From: Christiangramia gaetbulicola | Lineage (GTDB): Bacteria > Bacteroidota > Bacteroidia > Flavobacteriales > Flavobacteriaceae | Length of the DNA: 64,000 nt | Direction of reading: 5' to 3' | Assembly: GCF_003054225.1 (NCBI RefSeq) | Contig: NZ_QBKQ01000003.1 | Span: 496,001 to 560,000 of the forward strand | Translations under genes and position numbers: made by a program | Notes under the pieces: generated by a model | The model's input: the letters and a program-made list of their open reading frames with translations, nothing else | Databases searched by the model: none | What the model was told of the DNA's origin: nothing | Shown: piece after piece, positions 16,034 through 25,786 of the stretch | Numbering within the stretch: position 1 is the first letter of the stretch | How the letters are laid out: each line of letters starts with the position of its first letter

Positions 16034-17323
16034 TTATTTCTTCTTTGGTTGGTATACCGGAAGTAACTTGGATCTTACTTCACCAAAACCAATTCTGGAA
16101 TTACCGTTCTGGCAATATCCTCTCATGATCACGGTGTCATTATCTTCAATGAATTTACGTTCAGACCCGTCTTTCAATTTTAAAGGTTTGCTTCCGCTCC
16201 AGGTAAGCTCTAGCATAGATCCGAATGAATCTTCAGAAGATCCGGAGATCGTTCCCGAAGCCATCATGTCTCCAGAATTTACCGGGCAACCATTCACCGT
16301 ATGGTGTGCTAGCTGCTGACTCATATTCCAGTAAAGATATTTGAAGTTCGATTTTGAAAGTGAATTCTCTTCACCGCCTTCAGGCTGAAGGAAAACTTCC
16401 AGGTTGATATCAAAACTCTTATCTCCGCTATATTTTAAATAAGGGAGTAATTCTTTTTCTGGTTTTGGACTGGCGGTTCTAAAAGGCTCCAGGGCATCCA
16501 TAGTTACGATCCATGGAGAAATAGAAGACGCGAAATTCTTGGCCAGGAATGGCCCTAGTGGCACATATTCCCATTTTTGAATATCACGGGCACTCCAGTC
16601 ATTGAAAAGCACCATTCCAAAAATATATTCTTCAGCTTCATCTACCGGGATTGGCTCACCTAAATGGTTTGCATCTGTGGTGATAAAAGCCATTTCCAGC
16701 TCAAAATCAACTCTTTGAGATGGCCCAAATACTGGAACTTCTGAATCTGCCGGTTTGGTTTGCCCTTGTGGACGGTGAACCGGTATTCCGCTAGGAATGA
16801 TAGAAGAACTTCTACCATGGTAACCTACCGGGATATGCAGCCAGTTTGGTAACAGCGCATTATCTGGATCTCTGAACATGGTTCCAATGTTGGTCGCATG
16901 TTCTTTAGAGGAATAAAAATCTGTATAATCTCCTACCTGAACAGGCATTTGCATTTCTATCTCATCCAGGGTGAAAAGAACAGTGTTTCTATGGTTTTGA
17001 TTATCCTTTAATTTTGGATTATTGGCATCGAAAATATCGGCGATCCGGTTTCTCACCAGGCGCCAGGTTTTCTTACCGTCAGATATAAAATCGTTTAAAG
17101 TATCCTGTAAAAATATATCGTCGGTTAGTGGGATCCCTTCAAAATAACCCAATTGATGCAAGGCTCCAAGGTCTATCGCGTAATCGCCAATTCTTGTACC
17201 AATGGTGATAACATCATCACGGGTTAAAAATACTCCGAAGGGAATATTCTGAATAGGGAAATCGGTATCGCCAGGAATATCCAGCCAGGTTTTTCTTTTT
17301 GGATCGTTAGCGGTAATTGGCAT
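16034..17323 (-). CDS. fahA: Fumarylacetoacetase
   Basis: Catalyses the last step of tyrosine degradation, fumarylacetoacetate to fumarate and acetoacetate, in the cytoplasm. The 429-residue length and the N-terminal SH3-like domain (IPFGVFLTRDD) distinguish full fumarylacetoacetase from shorter FAH-fold hydrolases. Catalytic landmarks include DYTDFYSSKEHATNIGTMFR (His and metal Asp), RVDFELEMAFIT (metal Glu), FNDWSARDIQKWE and MASGTISGS. No other tyrosine-degradation gene is adjacent; the gene is divergent from glyA. Confidence 0.95.
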   Translation of the reverse strand: MPITANDPKRKTWLDIPGDTDFPIQNIPFGVFLTRDDVITIGTRIGDYAIDLGALHQLGYFEGIPLTDDIFLQDTLNDFISDGKKTWRLVRNRIADIFDANNPKLKDNQNHRNTVLFTLDEIEMQMPVQVGDYTDFYSSKEHATNIGTMFRDPDNALLPNWLHIPVGYHGRSSSIIPSGIPVHRPQGQTKPADSEVPVFGPSQRVDFELEMAFITTDANHLGEPIPVDEAEEYIFGMVLFNDWSARDIQKWEYVPLGPFLAKNFASSISPWIVTMDALEPFRTASPKPEKELLPYLKYSGDKSFDINLEVFLQPEGGEENSLSKSNFKYLYWNMSQQLAHHTVNGCPVNSGDMMASGTISGSSEDSFGSMLELTWSGSKPLKLKDGSERKFIEDNDTVIMRGYCQNGNSRIGFGEVRSKLLPVYQPKKK

Positions 17324-17358
17324 AAAAATGTTGGTTTTTTGTTAAAATCTAATTGACT

Positions 17359-17366
17359 CAAATATA
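17359..17366 (-). promoter_or_regulatory. TAnnTTTG promoter box for fahA
   Basis: The reverse strand reads TATATTTG, 36 nt before the fahA ATG, within the 109-bp fahA-glyA divergent gap. Confidence 0.45.
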
Positions 17367-17432
17367 TTATTTTCCTGTAATTAACCGAATGTATTTGTTA
17401 CTTTTACCGAATATTTAACGTAAAAGATTGTA

Positions 17433-18707
17433 ATGCAACGAGACACCCAAGTATTTGATTTAATAGCTGAAGAAAAAGAGCGCCAGTTAAATGGTTTGGA
17501 ACTTATTGCAAGTGAAAATTTTGTGAGTGATGCGGTACTTGAAGCTGCCGGATCTGTGCTTACAAACAAGTATGCTGAAGGCTACCCCGGGAAACGATAT
17601 TATGGTGGATGCGAGGTAGTAGATAAGGTAGAACAACTTGCTATAGACCGTCTAAAAGAATTATTCAACGCTGAATATGCCAACGTGCAACCTCACTCCG
17701 GTTCACAGGCAAATACAGCAGTTTTTCATGCCTGTATGAAGCCGGGCGATAAATTCCTTGGTTTTGACCTTGCTCATGGTGGGCATCTTACCCATGGATC
17801 ACCGGTAAATTTTTCAGGAAAATTATACAGTCCTTCTTTCTACGGAGTAGATAAGAAAACCGGTCTTATAGATTATGATGCTGTAGCCGAAATCGCAGAA
17901 AGAGAAAAGCCTAAAATGATCATCGCAGGTGCTTCTGCTTATTCCAGGGAGATCGATTATAAAAGATTCAGGGAAATAGCCGATAGCGTAGGTGCTATTT
18001 TGCTGGCAGATATCGCACATCCTGCCGGGCTAATCGCCAAAGGTTTGATAAGTGATCCAGTTCCTCATTGTCATATTGTAACTTCTACGACTCACAAGAC
18101 CCTTCGTGGTCCAAGAGGTGGGATCATCATCATGGGGAAAGATTTTGATAATCCTTTTGGTGAGAAACTGAAGAATGGAAATCTTAAGAAAATGTCGGCC
18201 CTTCTCAACTCAGGTATTTTTCCTGGTAACCAGGGAGGACCACTAGAGCATATTATCGCGGCTAAGGCGGTTGCATTTGGAGAAGCTTTGACAGATGAAT
18301 TTCTTCACTATATGGTCCAGGTTAAAAAGAACGCGAAGGTACTGGCTCAGGCATTCGTAGATAAAAATTACGGAGTTATTTCTGGCGGAACCGATAATCA
18401 TATGATGCTGATCGATCTTAGGAATAAGGATGTAAGCGGAAAAGATGCTGAGGAGGCTCTAGGAAAAGCAGATATCACCGTGAACAAGAATATGGTGCCT
18501 TTCGATGATAAATCTCCTTTTGTAACTTCAGGAATTAGAATTGGAACTCCTGCTGTTACCACCCGAGGACTAAAAGAAAATGATATGGCGAAGATCGTGG
18601 ATCTTATAGACCGCGTGATCACCAATATCGATAATGATACTGAAATTGAAGCAGTAAGAAAAGAAGTGAATTCCATGATGCATGGACTTCCGCTTTTTCA
18701 GATGTAA
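17433..18707 (+). CDS. glyA: Serine hydroxymethyltransferase
   Basis: Interconverts serine plus tetrahydrofolate with glycine plus 5,10-methylene-THF, the main source of one-carbon units. A 424-residue fold-type I PLP enzyme. The PLP lysine is K222 in [26 protein letters not shown] supplies the PLP-binding Asp and [11 protein letters not shown] the phosphate loop. The start ATG at 17433 begins [11 protein letters not shown], the conserved N-terminus. It ends 24 nt before a UUCG-capped terminator. Confidence 0.97.
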   Translation: MQRDTQVFDLIAEEKERQLNGLELIASENFVSDAVLEAAGSVLTNKYAEGYPGKRYYGGCEVVDKVEQLAIDRLKELFNAEYANVQPHSGSQANTAVFHACMKPGDKFLGFDLAHGGHLTHGSPVNFSGKLYSPSFYGVDKKTGLIDYDAVAEIAEREKPKMIIAGASAYSREIDYKRFREIADSVGAILLADIAHPAGLIAKGLISDPVPHCHIVTSTTHKTLRGPRGGIIIMGKDFDNPFGEKLKNGNLKKMSALLNSGIFPGNQGGPLEHIIAAKAVAFGEALTDEFLHYMVQVKKNAKVLAQAFVDKNYGVISGGTDNHMMLIDLRNKDVSGKDAEEALGKADITVNKNMVPFDDKSPFVTSGIRIGTPAVTTRGLKENDMAKIVDLIDRVITNIDNDTEIEAVRKEVNSMMHGLPLFQM

Positions 18708-18731
18708 TCTGATCTTCTAAAATTATATTTT

Positions 18732-18758
18732 AAGCCATTCTTCGGAATGGCTTTTTTT
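18732..18758 (+). terminator. Intrinsic terminator after glyA (UUCG tetraloop)
   Basis: Stem AAGCCATTC / GAATGGCTT with an exact TTCG loop, followed by a T run that overlaps the stop codon of the convergent DoxX-family gene. Confidence 0.9.
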
Positions 18759-19119
18759 ATAGCCAGATAATAATTCCGCAAATGATAAGAAGGGTCAAGG
18801 CTGGCAAGGTTTGTTTAAAACTATCCCTGATCTTAAGGTGCATGATGATAGCTCCCAGCATCATTACTGCCATTCCGATAGCTGCCGGATCTACCAAACT
18901 TTCTATCCAGATTCCTGCAATAAGCATGATGGCTAGAGTGACCTTGATAAAGCCAACGATATAGGTCATGGTTTCCGGAAGTCCGTAAGCTTTGAATTCT
19001 TCTTTCATACTGCCGGCATTTCCGCCGCGGTAAGCAGTCTTTTTATTAAACCTTAGGAACCAGACATTCAGTATTCCTAATCCTACAATAAGTTGAAGTA
19101 TGATCTTGAGTATTTCCAT
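18757..19119 (-). CDS. DoxX-like family membrane protein
   Basis: A 120-residue inner-membrane protein with four predicted transmembrane segments (about 3-22, 48-68, 75-95, 100-120). The first loop holds FNKKTAYRGGNAGSMKEEF and GLPETMTYIVGFIKV, the pattern of small DoxX-like proteins in Bacteroidota. DoxX relatives are linked to respiratory or thiol-stress chemistry elsewhere, but this short form has no established role. It is a single gene, convergent with glyA. Confidence 0.7.
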   Translation of the reverse strand: MEILKIILQLIVGLGILNVWFLRFNKKTAYRGGNAGSMKEEFKAYGLPETMTYIVGFIKVTLAIMLIAGIWIESLVDPAAIGMAVMMLGAIIMHLKIRDSFKQTLPALTLLIICGIIIWL

Positions 19120-19234
19120 AACTAGAATTTTTACTCAATATATAGATGTTTAAAGTTTAATAAAAAAGATTAAACAAAAATTATGATAGTTTCCTAATGT
19201 AATTATAAAGGTTAGGGCTACAGAATGTTATGGG

Positions 19235-19639
19235 TTATTGGAGGAAAACAGATTTTAACTCCTGGGATATTTTTACTGGTTTTTTGGTTTCGGCATCTAA
19301 CAGGCACCAGGTAGTCTTCGCTTCTGTTAGTACTTTGCCTGTATCTGCATTTTTTATGATTACATGCCTTATAGAGGTCACATGAGTAACTTTTCCTACA
19401 TAGGTTTGCAGGGAAATTTGATCATCCAGGAAGGCTTCTTTTTTATAGCTTATCTCGTGTTTTACCACAACCCAGATAACTTTTGCTTTCTGCTCTTCAG
19501 TTGCCCTGGCTTCCCAGTGTTCTTCTGCCACATCCTGAACCCACTGCACATATTGTACGTTATTTACATGCTCTTGTTTGTCAAGATGTTCTTTCTTAAC
19601 CACGAGTTGTTTTTCATAGATCTCCGGGTTTAATTCCAT
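19235..19639 (-). CDS. Hotdog-fold acyl-CoA thioesterase
   Basis: A 134-residue single hotdog domain of the 4-hydroxybenzoyl-CoA thioesterase/YbgC type. HLDKQEHVNNVQYVQWVQDVAEEH is the helix that carries the active-site segment (HVNNVQY), and VVKHEISYKKEAFLDDQIS and TSIRHVIIKN are the sheet strands. It would hydrolyse acyl-CoA in the cytoplasm; the chain length is not readable. The start codon overlaps the stop of the glutaminyl cyclase gene as TAATG, so translation is probably coupled. Confidence 0.85.
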   Translation of the reverse strand: MELNPEIYEKQLVVKKEHLDKQEHVNNVQYVQWVQDVAEEHWEARATEEQKAKVIWVVVKHEISYKKEAFLDDQISLQTYVGKVTHVTSIRHVIIKNADTGKVLTEAKTTWCLLDAETKKPVKISQELKSVFLQ

Positions 19640-20694
19640 TATTTTTCCATGATTTTAACCTCGAAGATCTTATCCCAGTTCTTTCCGGTAACGTATAGCT
19701 TATCGGTTTCAGGATTGTAAGCGATGCCGTTTAAAACGTCCAGTTTATTATGTTGAGTTACTTTATTTCTCAGATCGCTGAAATTAATAATCCCTTCTAT
19801 TGCCCCGTTTTCTGGATTTATAATTGCTACACCATCTTTCTGGTAAGTATTGGCATAAATTTTACCGTTCACCCATTCCAGTTCATTGAATTTTGTGGAA
19901 ACAGATTTATGGGTTGTTGGCTGGATATAGCTCTTCTCGGCTAAAGTTTCAGGATCCAGTATCCAGATCTTTTCGGTGCCATCACTTTTAAAGATCTTCT
20001 GACCATTGTTGCATAATCCCCAGCCTTCTTCACTTTGGTTGTAGCCAAAAGTTCCTGTTTTTTCAAAGCTATCCAGGTCGTATATAAAGCCTTCGCCTTC
20101 CTGCCAGGTTAGCTGGTAAAGTTTATCGCCTAAAATGGTAATGCCTTCAGCAAAATACTGTTCATCTAATTCTATCTCTTTAAGTACCTCTCCAGATTCA
20201 AGATCTACTTTGCGAAGTTTTGATTTGCCGTATTGCCCGATACTTTCATATAAGGTATCTCCATGAAATTCCAGTCCCTGTGTATACGAAGTGATATCAT
20301 GAGGGTAGGAGTTGATCACTTCATAAGTATATAGAACGGGAGCCTTGGTATTCAGGATTTGTATCGACCTGGTAAGCGTATCGGCAGATTCTTCAGAATA
20401 AACGATCGCTTTTAGAAGTTGATTTCCTAAACGAACTTTATCCAGGTTCAGGTTGAAATTACCATCTTTTGAGCTGTTCAAATATTGATCATTGAAGAAG
20501 AAAGAAACAGAATCAATACTTTTATTTTTTGTATTCAGAATTGAAGCTTTTAATTCATCGTTTAGCTTAAATTCAGACTTATTTTCATTGATCTGAAGAG
20601 AAAAATCAGATTTTTTATTTCCATTATTACTTCCGCAGGAAAAAATTAAAAAGTTTAAAATAAAGAGTAACAGTAAGTTAAATTTGTTCATCAT
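19639..20694 (-). CDS. Glutaminyl-peptide cyclotransferase lipoprotein
   Basis: A 351-residue exported lipoprotein with lipobox FILNFLIFSC, an N-terminal Ig-like part (about 30-120), then the plant/bacterial-type glutamine cyclotransferase five-bladed propeller. Landmarks are DITSYTQGLEFHGDTLYES, LDEQYFAEGITILGDKLYQLTWQE and LEWVNGKIYANTYQKDGVAIINPE. The family converts N-terminal Gln to pyroglutamate on exported proteins, a modification common in Bacteroidota after signal cleavage before Gln. Several exported proteins here plausibly have such termini, for example those cut before Gln in MxxSQ/AQ. Two ATGs (20694, 20691) are possible. Confidence 0.85.
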   Translation of the reverse strand: MMNKFNLLLLFILNFLIFSCGSNNGNKKSDFSLQINENKSEFKLNDELKASILNTKNKSIDSVSFFFNDQYLNSSKDGNFNLNLDKVRLGNQLLKAIVYSEESADTLTRSIQILNTKAPVLYTYEVINSYPHDITSYTQGLEFHGDTLYESIGQYGKSKLRKVDLESGEVLKEIELDEQYFAEGITILGDKLYQLTWQEGEGFIYDLDSFEKTGTFGYNQSEEGWGLCNNGQKIFKSDGTEKIWILDPETLAEKSYIQPTTHKSVSTKFNELEWVNGKIYANTYQKDGVAIINPENGAIEGIINFSDLRNKVTQHNKLDVLNGIAYNPETDKLYVTGKNWDKIFEVKIMEK

Positions 20695-20745
20695 AAAATA
20701 GGCTTGAATACTGAGCTAAATTAACTAATTCGCATTAAAAAAAGC

Positions 20746-20775
20746 TTGCCTAAAGTTACAAAGATTGTATATTTG
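20746..20775 (+). promoter_or_regulatory. Promoter of the SRP RNA gene
   Basis: TTG (20746-20748), 19-nt spacer, TATATTTG (20768-20775): the full Bacteroidota promoter. The RNA begins within 4-5 nt of the box. Confidence 0.8.
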
Positions 20776-20779
20776 CACC

Positions 20780-20873
20780 GGCAAGTCCCACACAACCAGC
20801 TCCTGCTGAATCCCCCAGGGCGGGAACGCAGCAAGGGTAGGCGGTCGTAGCGGTGTGATGTGGGTCGCTTGCC
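20780..20873 (+). ncRNA. ffs: Signal recognition particle RNA (small bacterial 4.5S type)
   Basis: The ends GGCAAG (20780-20785) and CTTGCC (20868-20873) pair, continuing inward with TCCCACAC / GTGTGATGTGGG. The tip holds the conserved SRP domain IV, with AGGGCGGGAACGCAGCAAGG reading through the GGAA tetraloop and the symmetric and asymmetric internal loops that bind Ffh. About 94 nt, the short form without an Alu domain. It is followed by ATTTTTTG as a termination tract and preceded by a full promoter. Its receptor gene ftsY is at 38172. Confidence 0.93.
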
Positions 20874-20920
20874 ATTTTTTGTTTCTACCAAGTCCTAAAA
20901 TTATTGCATATTTGTGCGAT

Positions 20921-21742
20921 ATGAAAAAAGGAAAATCTCCCAAAAAAGTAGTACTCATAACAGGCGCATCTTCCGGTATCGGAAAATCTGTTGCGACCTA
21001 TTTAAGCAAGCGTGATTTTATTGTTTACGGCACCAGCAGAAAGCCGAAAGATTCTTCTAATGAGGATTTCCATTTCGTGGCATTAGATGTTACCCAGGAG
21101 GAAACGATCAAAGAAGCGGTTCAGCAGGTTTTTGAAAAAGAGGGCAGGATCGATATCCTTATCAATAACGCAGGCGTTGGAATTACCGGGCCTATAGAAG
21201 AGACTCCAGAAATTGAGATCAAAAAGGCTTTTGAGACCAATTATTTTGGTCCGCTAAAAATGATCAGGCATATTTTACCCATCATGCGCAAGCAAAGATC
21301 GGGATTGATAATCAACGTGACTTCTATTGCCGGGTATATGGGCTTGCCTTACCGCGGAATTTATTCCGCTACTAAAGGCGCTTTAGAGATCACCACTGAA
21401 GCTTACCGTATGGAAGTGAAACAATTCGGTATTAGAATGACCAATGTTGCGCCGGGTGATTTTGCTACGAATATTGCTTCGGGAAGATATCATGCCCCGG
21501 TAACTAAAGGCTCTCCATATGAGGAGGTTTATGGTAAAACTCTGGATCTAATGAACAAGCATGTTGATGCCGGGCAGGATCCAGAACTAATGGCGAAAGA
21601 GATCTTTAAGATCATTAATACTGAAGACCCAAATGTTCATTATAAAGTAGGGGAGAGGCTTCAGAAATTTTCAGTTAAACTGAAGAGTCTGTTGCCCGAT
21701 AAAGTATATGAGAAAATGCTCATGAAGCATTATAAATTGTAA
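20921..21742 (+). CDS. Short-chain dehydrogenase/reductase
   Basis: A 273-residue classical SDR. The nucleotide motif is GASSGIG (15-21), NNAG is at 82-85, and the catalytic triad is Ser135, Tyr148 and Lys152 (YSATK). The ATG at 20921 is the start: longer in-frame reading would run back through the SRP RNA. FVALDVTQE suggests an Asp at the end of strand 2 region and TSRKP an Arg just after it, which favours NADP. The substrate is unknown. A CATATTTG box (20907-20914), one base off consensus, sits 6 nt before the ATG. Confidence 0.85.
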   Translation: MKKGKSPKKVVLITGASSGIGKSVATYLSKRDFIVYGTSRKPKDSSNEDFHFVALDVTQEETIKEAVQQVFEKEGRIDILINNAGVGITGPIEETPEIEIKKAFETNYFGPLKMIRHILPIMRKQRSGLIINVTSIAGYMGLPYRGIYSATKGALEITTEAYRMEVKQFGIRMTNVAPGDFATNIASGRYHAPVTKGSPYEEVYGKTLDLMNKHVDAGQDPELMAKEIFKIINTEDPNVHYKVGERLQKFSVKLKSLLPDKVYEKMLMKHYKL

Positions 21743-21796
21743 TTTTATTACGATCGCAAATACGTATTTCATTAATATTCAAAATAACACACAACT

Positions 21797-22453
21797 ATGA
21801 AATTTTTTATTGATACTGCTAACCTGGACCAGATCAAAGAAGCACAGGATCTTGGAGTTCTGGATGGAGTTACTACCAATCCTTCATTGATGGCCAAAGA
21901 GGGCATCACTGGGAAGGATAATATATTTAAGCACTATAGAAAGATCTGCGAACTTGTAGACGGAGATGTGAGTGCAGAGGTGATCGCGACAGATTTTGAA
22001 GGAATCGTAAGAGAGGGAGAAGAGCTTGCAGAATTACACGACCAGATCATCGTGAAAGTTCCAATGATCAAAGAAGGAGTGAAGGCTCTTAAGTATTTTA
22101 GCGATAAAGGAATTAAGACAAATTGTACGCTTGTATTTTCAGCAGGTCAGGCGCTTCTGGCTGCAAAGGCCGGGGCTACTTATGTTTCTCCTTTTATTGG
22201 AAGACTTGATGATATTTCTACAGATGGTTTGAACCTGATTGCAGACATTAGATTGATCTATGATAACTACGGTTTTGAAACTGAAATTCTTGCAGCTTCT
22301 GTAAGACATACCATGCATGTACTTGAGTGTGCTAAGCTTGGAGCAGATGTGATGACCGGTCCTTTATCTTCTATCGAAGGTTTATTGAATCACCCTTTGA
22401 CAGATATAGGTTTGGAGAAATTCCTTGCAGATTACAAGAAAGGTAACCAGTAA
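21797..22453 (+). CDS. tal: TalC-type transaldolase (fructose-6-phosphate aldolase family)
   Basis: A 218-residue class I aldolase barrel. The Schiff-base lysine is K87 in IIVKVPM, and DGVTTNPSL carries the phosphate and sugar contacts. Family members of this length are often named fructose-6-phosphate aldolase. The residues that separate the two activities read Glu61 (SAEVIAT; Gln59 in the E. coli aldolase) and Phe133 (YVSPFIGR; Tyr131 in the aldolase), which is the transaldolase pair. So transaldolase in the non-oxidative pentose phosphate pathway is the better call. It ends at a strong terminator. Confidence 0.9.
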   Translation: MKFFIDTANLDQIKEAQDLGVLDGVTTNPSLMAKEGITGKDNIFKHYRKICELVDGDVSAEVIATDFEGIVREGEELAELHDQIIVKVPMIKEGVKALKYFSDKGIKTNCTLVFSAGQALLAAKAGATYVSPFIGRLDDISTDGLNLIADIRLIYDNYGFETEILAASVRHTMHVLECAKLGADVMTGPLSSIEGLLNHPLTDIGLEKFLADYKKGNQ

Positions 22454-22480
22454 GAATTTACATTATAAAGATTCAAGAGA

Positions 22481-22511
22481 AAGGCTGTCTGGAAAGACGG
22501 CCTTTTTTATT
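22481..22511 (+). terminator. Intrinsic terminator after the transaldolase gene
   Basis: Stem AAGGCTGTCT / AGACGGCCTT (one G-U pair) followed by a T run. The convergent lipoprotein gene ends at 22507, inside the T run. Confidence 0.85.
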
Positions 22512-23919
22512 TATTAAGGAATTGTAATAATTCCTGCTCAAATTCAGGGCTACCGAATTGGATGTCTCCCTTAACGATAGTTCCGTTTGAGTTTACCAGG
22601 AAGATTTTATTTAAATACTTTCTATAGGTTTCCTTAGATGTGTTACGCCTGGCGATCTGAAATTCATTTTCCTTTTCATAGCCGAATGTTTCAATAGTTC
22701 TCAACCATTCTTCCCTTTCATTAAGATCTATATTAACGCCCAGGAAATCTAATTCTGGATATTTCTGCTTTAGCTCTTCGATGATCTTGTGTTGCCATCT
22801 GTGATGAGCAGGAGAATATAAGGACCATGCGTAGGTAATAGTCGGTTTACTTATAATATCTCCATATTTTATCTCATTGCCCTGGGTATCTATGGCGCTT
22901 AATTCATTTATGGAGTTGCCTACGAAATAGGTTTCCTGTATGTCTGCAAGTTCTTTTGCACTTTCAATTTCGCTATAATCAATTTTTTCAAGCAGCCCTA
23001 TCACAGAATCCAGCCTGGTTTCTCCTTCAGCCATGGTTATGGCCTGGGCGGCAAGTCTGTCTATGAATTCGTTCTTCAGGGATTGAATTTCAGAGATGGA
23101 ATCGATCAATAAAATTCTTCTTTCAAGGTTCTTGAAAGTGTTCATATTAAAACACGCTTTATGATCGTTGTGATCTTCAGCGCAATCCTCGATAGATTTA
23201 GCCCTTAGGAAATCATCTATAAGATTCGTGTAGACGTAGTAATCCTGAAGTTCTTCATTATTAAAATCTATCTCCTGGCGATATTCGTTGAAGTTCTCCG
23301 GTATCTTTTCAGCAAAGGTGTTATAGTATTTTCTAATAAGAAAAGTGTATCGCTCCCTCAGGTCGTAATACTCGTAATCTATACTCGCTCTGGCTGTTTT
23401 TAGAAATTCATCTGAAAATTCATTTCTGGACTTGAGTTCTTCTAAATTTTTAAGCCTCTCATTTTTGATGGAATCGGTGATCTTGGCGAATTCTGATGGC
23501 TCTATCTTGTAATAGGTAAGTATAAGGTCGTTATTACTCTGGTTGTTCAGGAACATATCCAAAAGGAAGTTGCTTTTTTCAGCACCCTGTCCGCTAAAGT
23601 TAAGGGATTCGTCAAAAGACATGGTGTTTAGCCAGATAACGATGCTGTCCCCAGGTTCCATATACATGATCTGGCTTTCTGGTGGATGTTTGAACGTGTA
23701 GATGCCGCTTTCAAGATTTTTAAAATCCTTGCCGAATTGATTTTTCTCGTCGAGGAATAAGGTATCAATAGTTTTATTGTCCTTTGATATTACGACATAA
23801 TCTGTTTCGGGATTGTTGATCTGCCCGCCAATGAACACAGAATCTGCGGTAGACGAGTCATCGTTACAACCCGCTACTAGAAGGATGCAGCATAATAAGA
23901 ATAAATAATAATTCTTCAT
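22507..23919 (-). CDS. TlpA-like lipoprotein with degenerate thioredoxin site
   Basis: A 470-residue periplasm-facing lipoprotein (lipobox LLVAGC, Cys18). The N-terminal part (about 25-115) is a DUF4369-like beta domain, the middle (about 120-340) is helical and charged, and the C-terminal domain (358-470) has a thioredoxin-like fold: KPTITYAWSLYSPAHHRWQ, then DFLGVNID and KIFLVNSNGTIVKG. The CxxC position reads SPAH (369-372), so it cannot act as a disulfide exchanger. Bacteroidota have many such redox-dead TlpA relatives, usually of unknown function. The promoter box is about 44 nt upstream. Confidence 0.75.
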   Translation of the reverse strand: MKNYYLFLLCCILLVAGCNDDSSTADSVFIGGQINNPETDYVVISKDNKTIDTLFLDEKNQFGKDFKNLESGIYTFKHPPESQIMYMEPGDSIVIWLNTMSFDESLNFSGQGAEKSNFLLDMFLNNQSNNDLILTYYKIEPSEFAKITDSIKNERLKNLEELKSRNEFSDEFLKTARASIDYEYYDLRERYTFLIRKYYNTFAEKIPENFNEYRQEIDFNNEELQDYYVYTNLIDDFLRAKSIEDCAEDHNDHKACFNMNTFKNLERRILLIDSISEIQSLKNEFIDRLAAQAITMAEGETRLDSVIGLLEKIDYSEIESAKELADIQETYFVGNSINELSAIDTQGNEIKYGDIISKPTITYAWSLYSPAHHRWQHKIIEELKQKYPELDFLGVNIDLNEREEWLRTIETFGYEKENEFQIARRNTSKETYRKYLNKIFLVNSNGTIVKGDIQFGSPEFEQELLQFLNK

Positions 23920-23966
23920 TAATGGTATTGGGCGAATGAAACTTTTCGGTTAGCCTCATTTTTTAA

Positions 23967-23974
23967 CAAATATA
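23967..23974 (-). promoter_or_regulatory. TAnnTTTG promoter box for the TlpA-like lipoprotein
   Basis: The reverse strand reads TATATTTG, 47 nt before the ATG at 23919. Confidence 0.45.
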
Positions 23975-24059
23975 GAGGGTGGTGCAAACCAGCAATGTTA
24001 AGTGTGAGTTAAAACAAATATTTAAAACGTTAATCTTTCTTAGTAAACACGATAATAAC

Positions 24060-24067
24060 TACTTTTG
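24060..24067 (+). promoter_or_regulatory. TAnnTTTG promoter box for the ABC-F gene
   Basis: TACTTTTG, 23 nt before the ATG at 24091. Confidence 0.5.
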
Positions 24068-24078
24068 CAAAAAATTAA

Positions 24079-25716
<1,638 letters not shown>

Positions 25717-25733
25717 TCTTAATTCATAGAATA

Positions 25734-25768
25734 TAAAAAAGCCCCTGCAATTTGCAGGGGCTTTTTTT
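25734..25768. terminator. Bidirectional terminator (ABC-F gene / barrel receptor)
   Basis: GCCCCTGC / GCAGGGGC stem with A run on the left and T run on the right, between two convergent stops. The core is very similar to the 15985-16013 terminator. Confidence 0.9.
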
Positions 25769-25786
25769 GGCTAAAATAAATTACAA

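Noticed and set aside
20855-20920. Longer N-terminus for the SDR protein beginning inside the SRP RNA.
   Set aside because: The extra 22 residues are translated from the RNA's closing stem and terminator.
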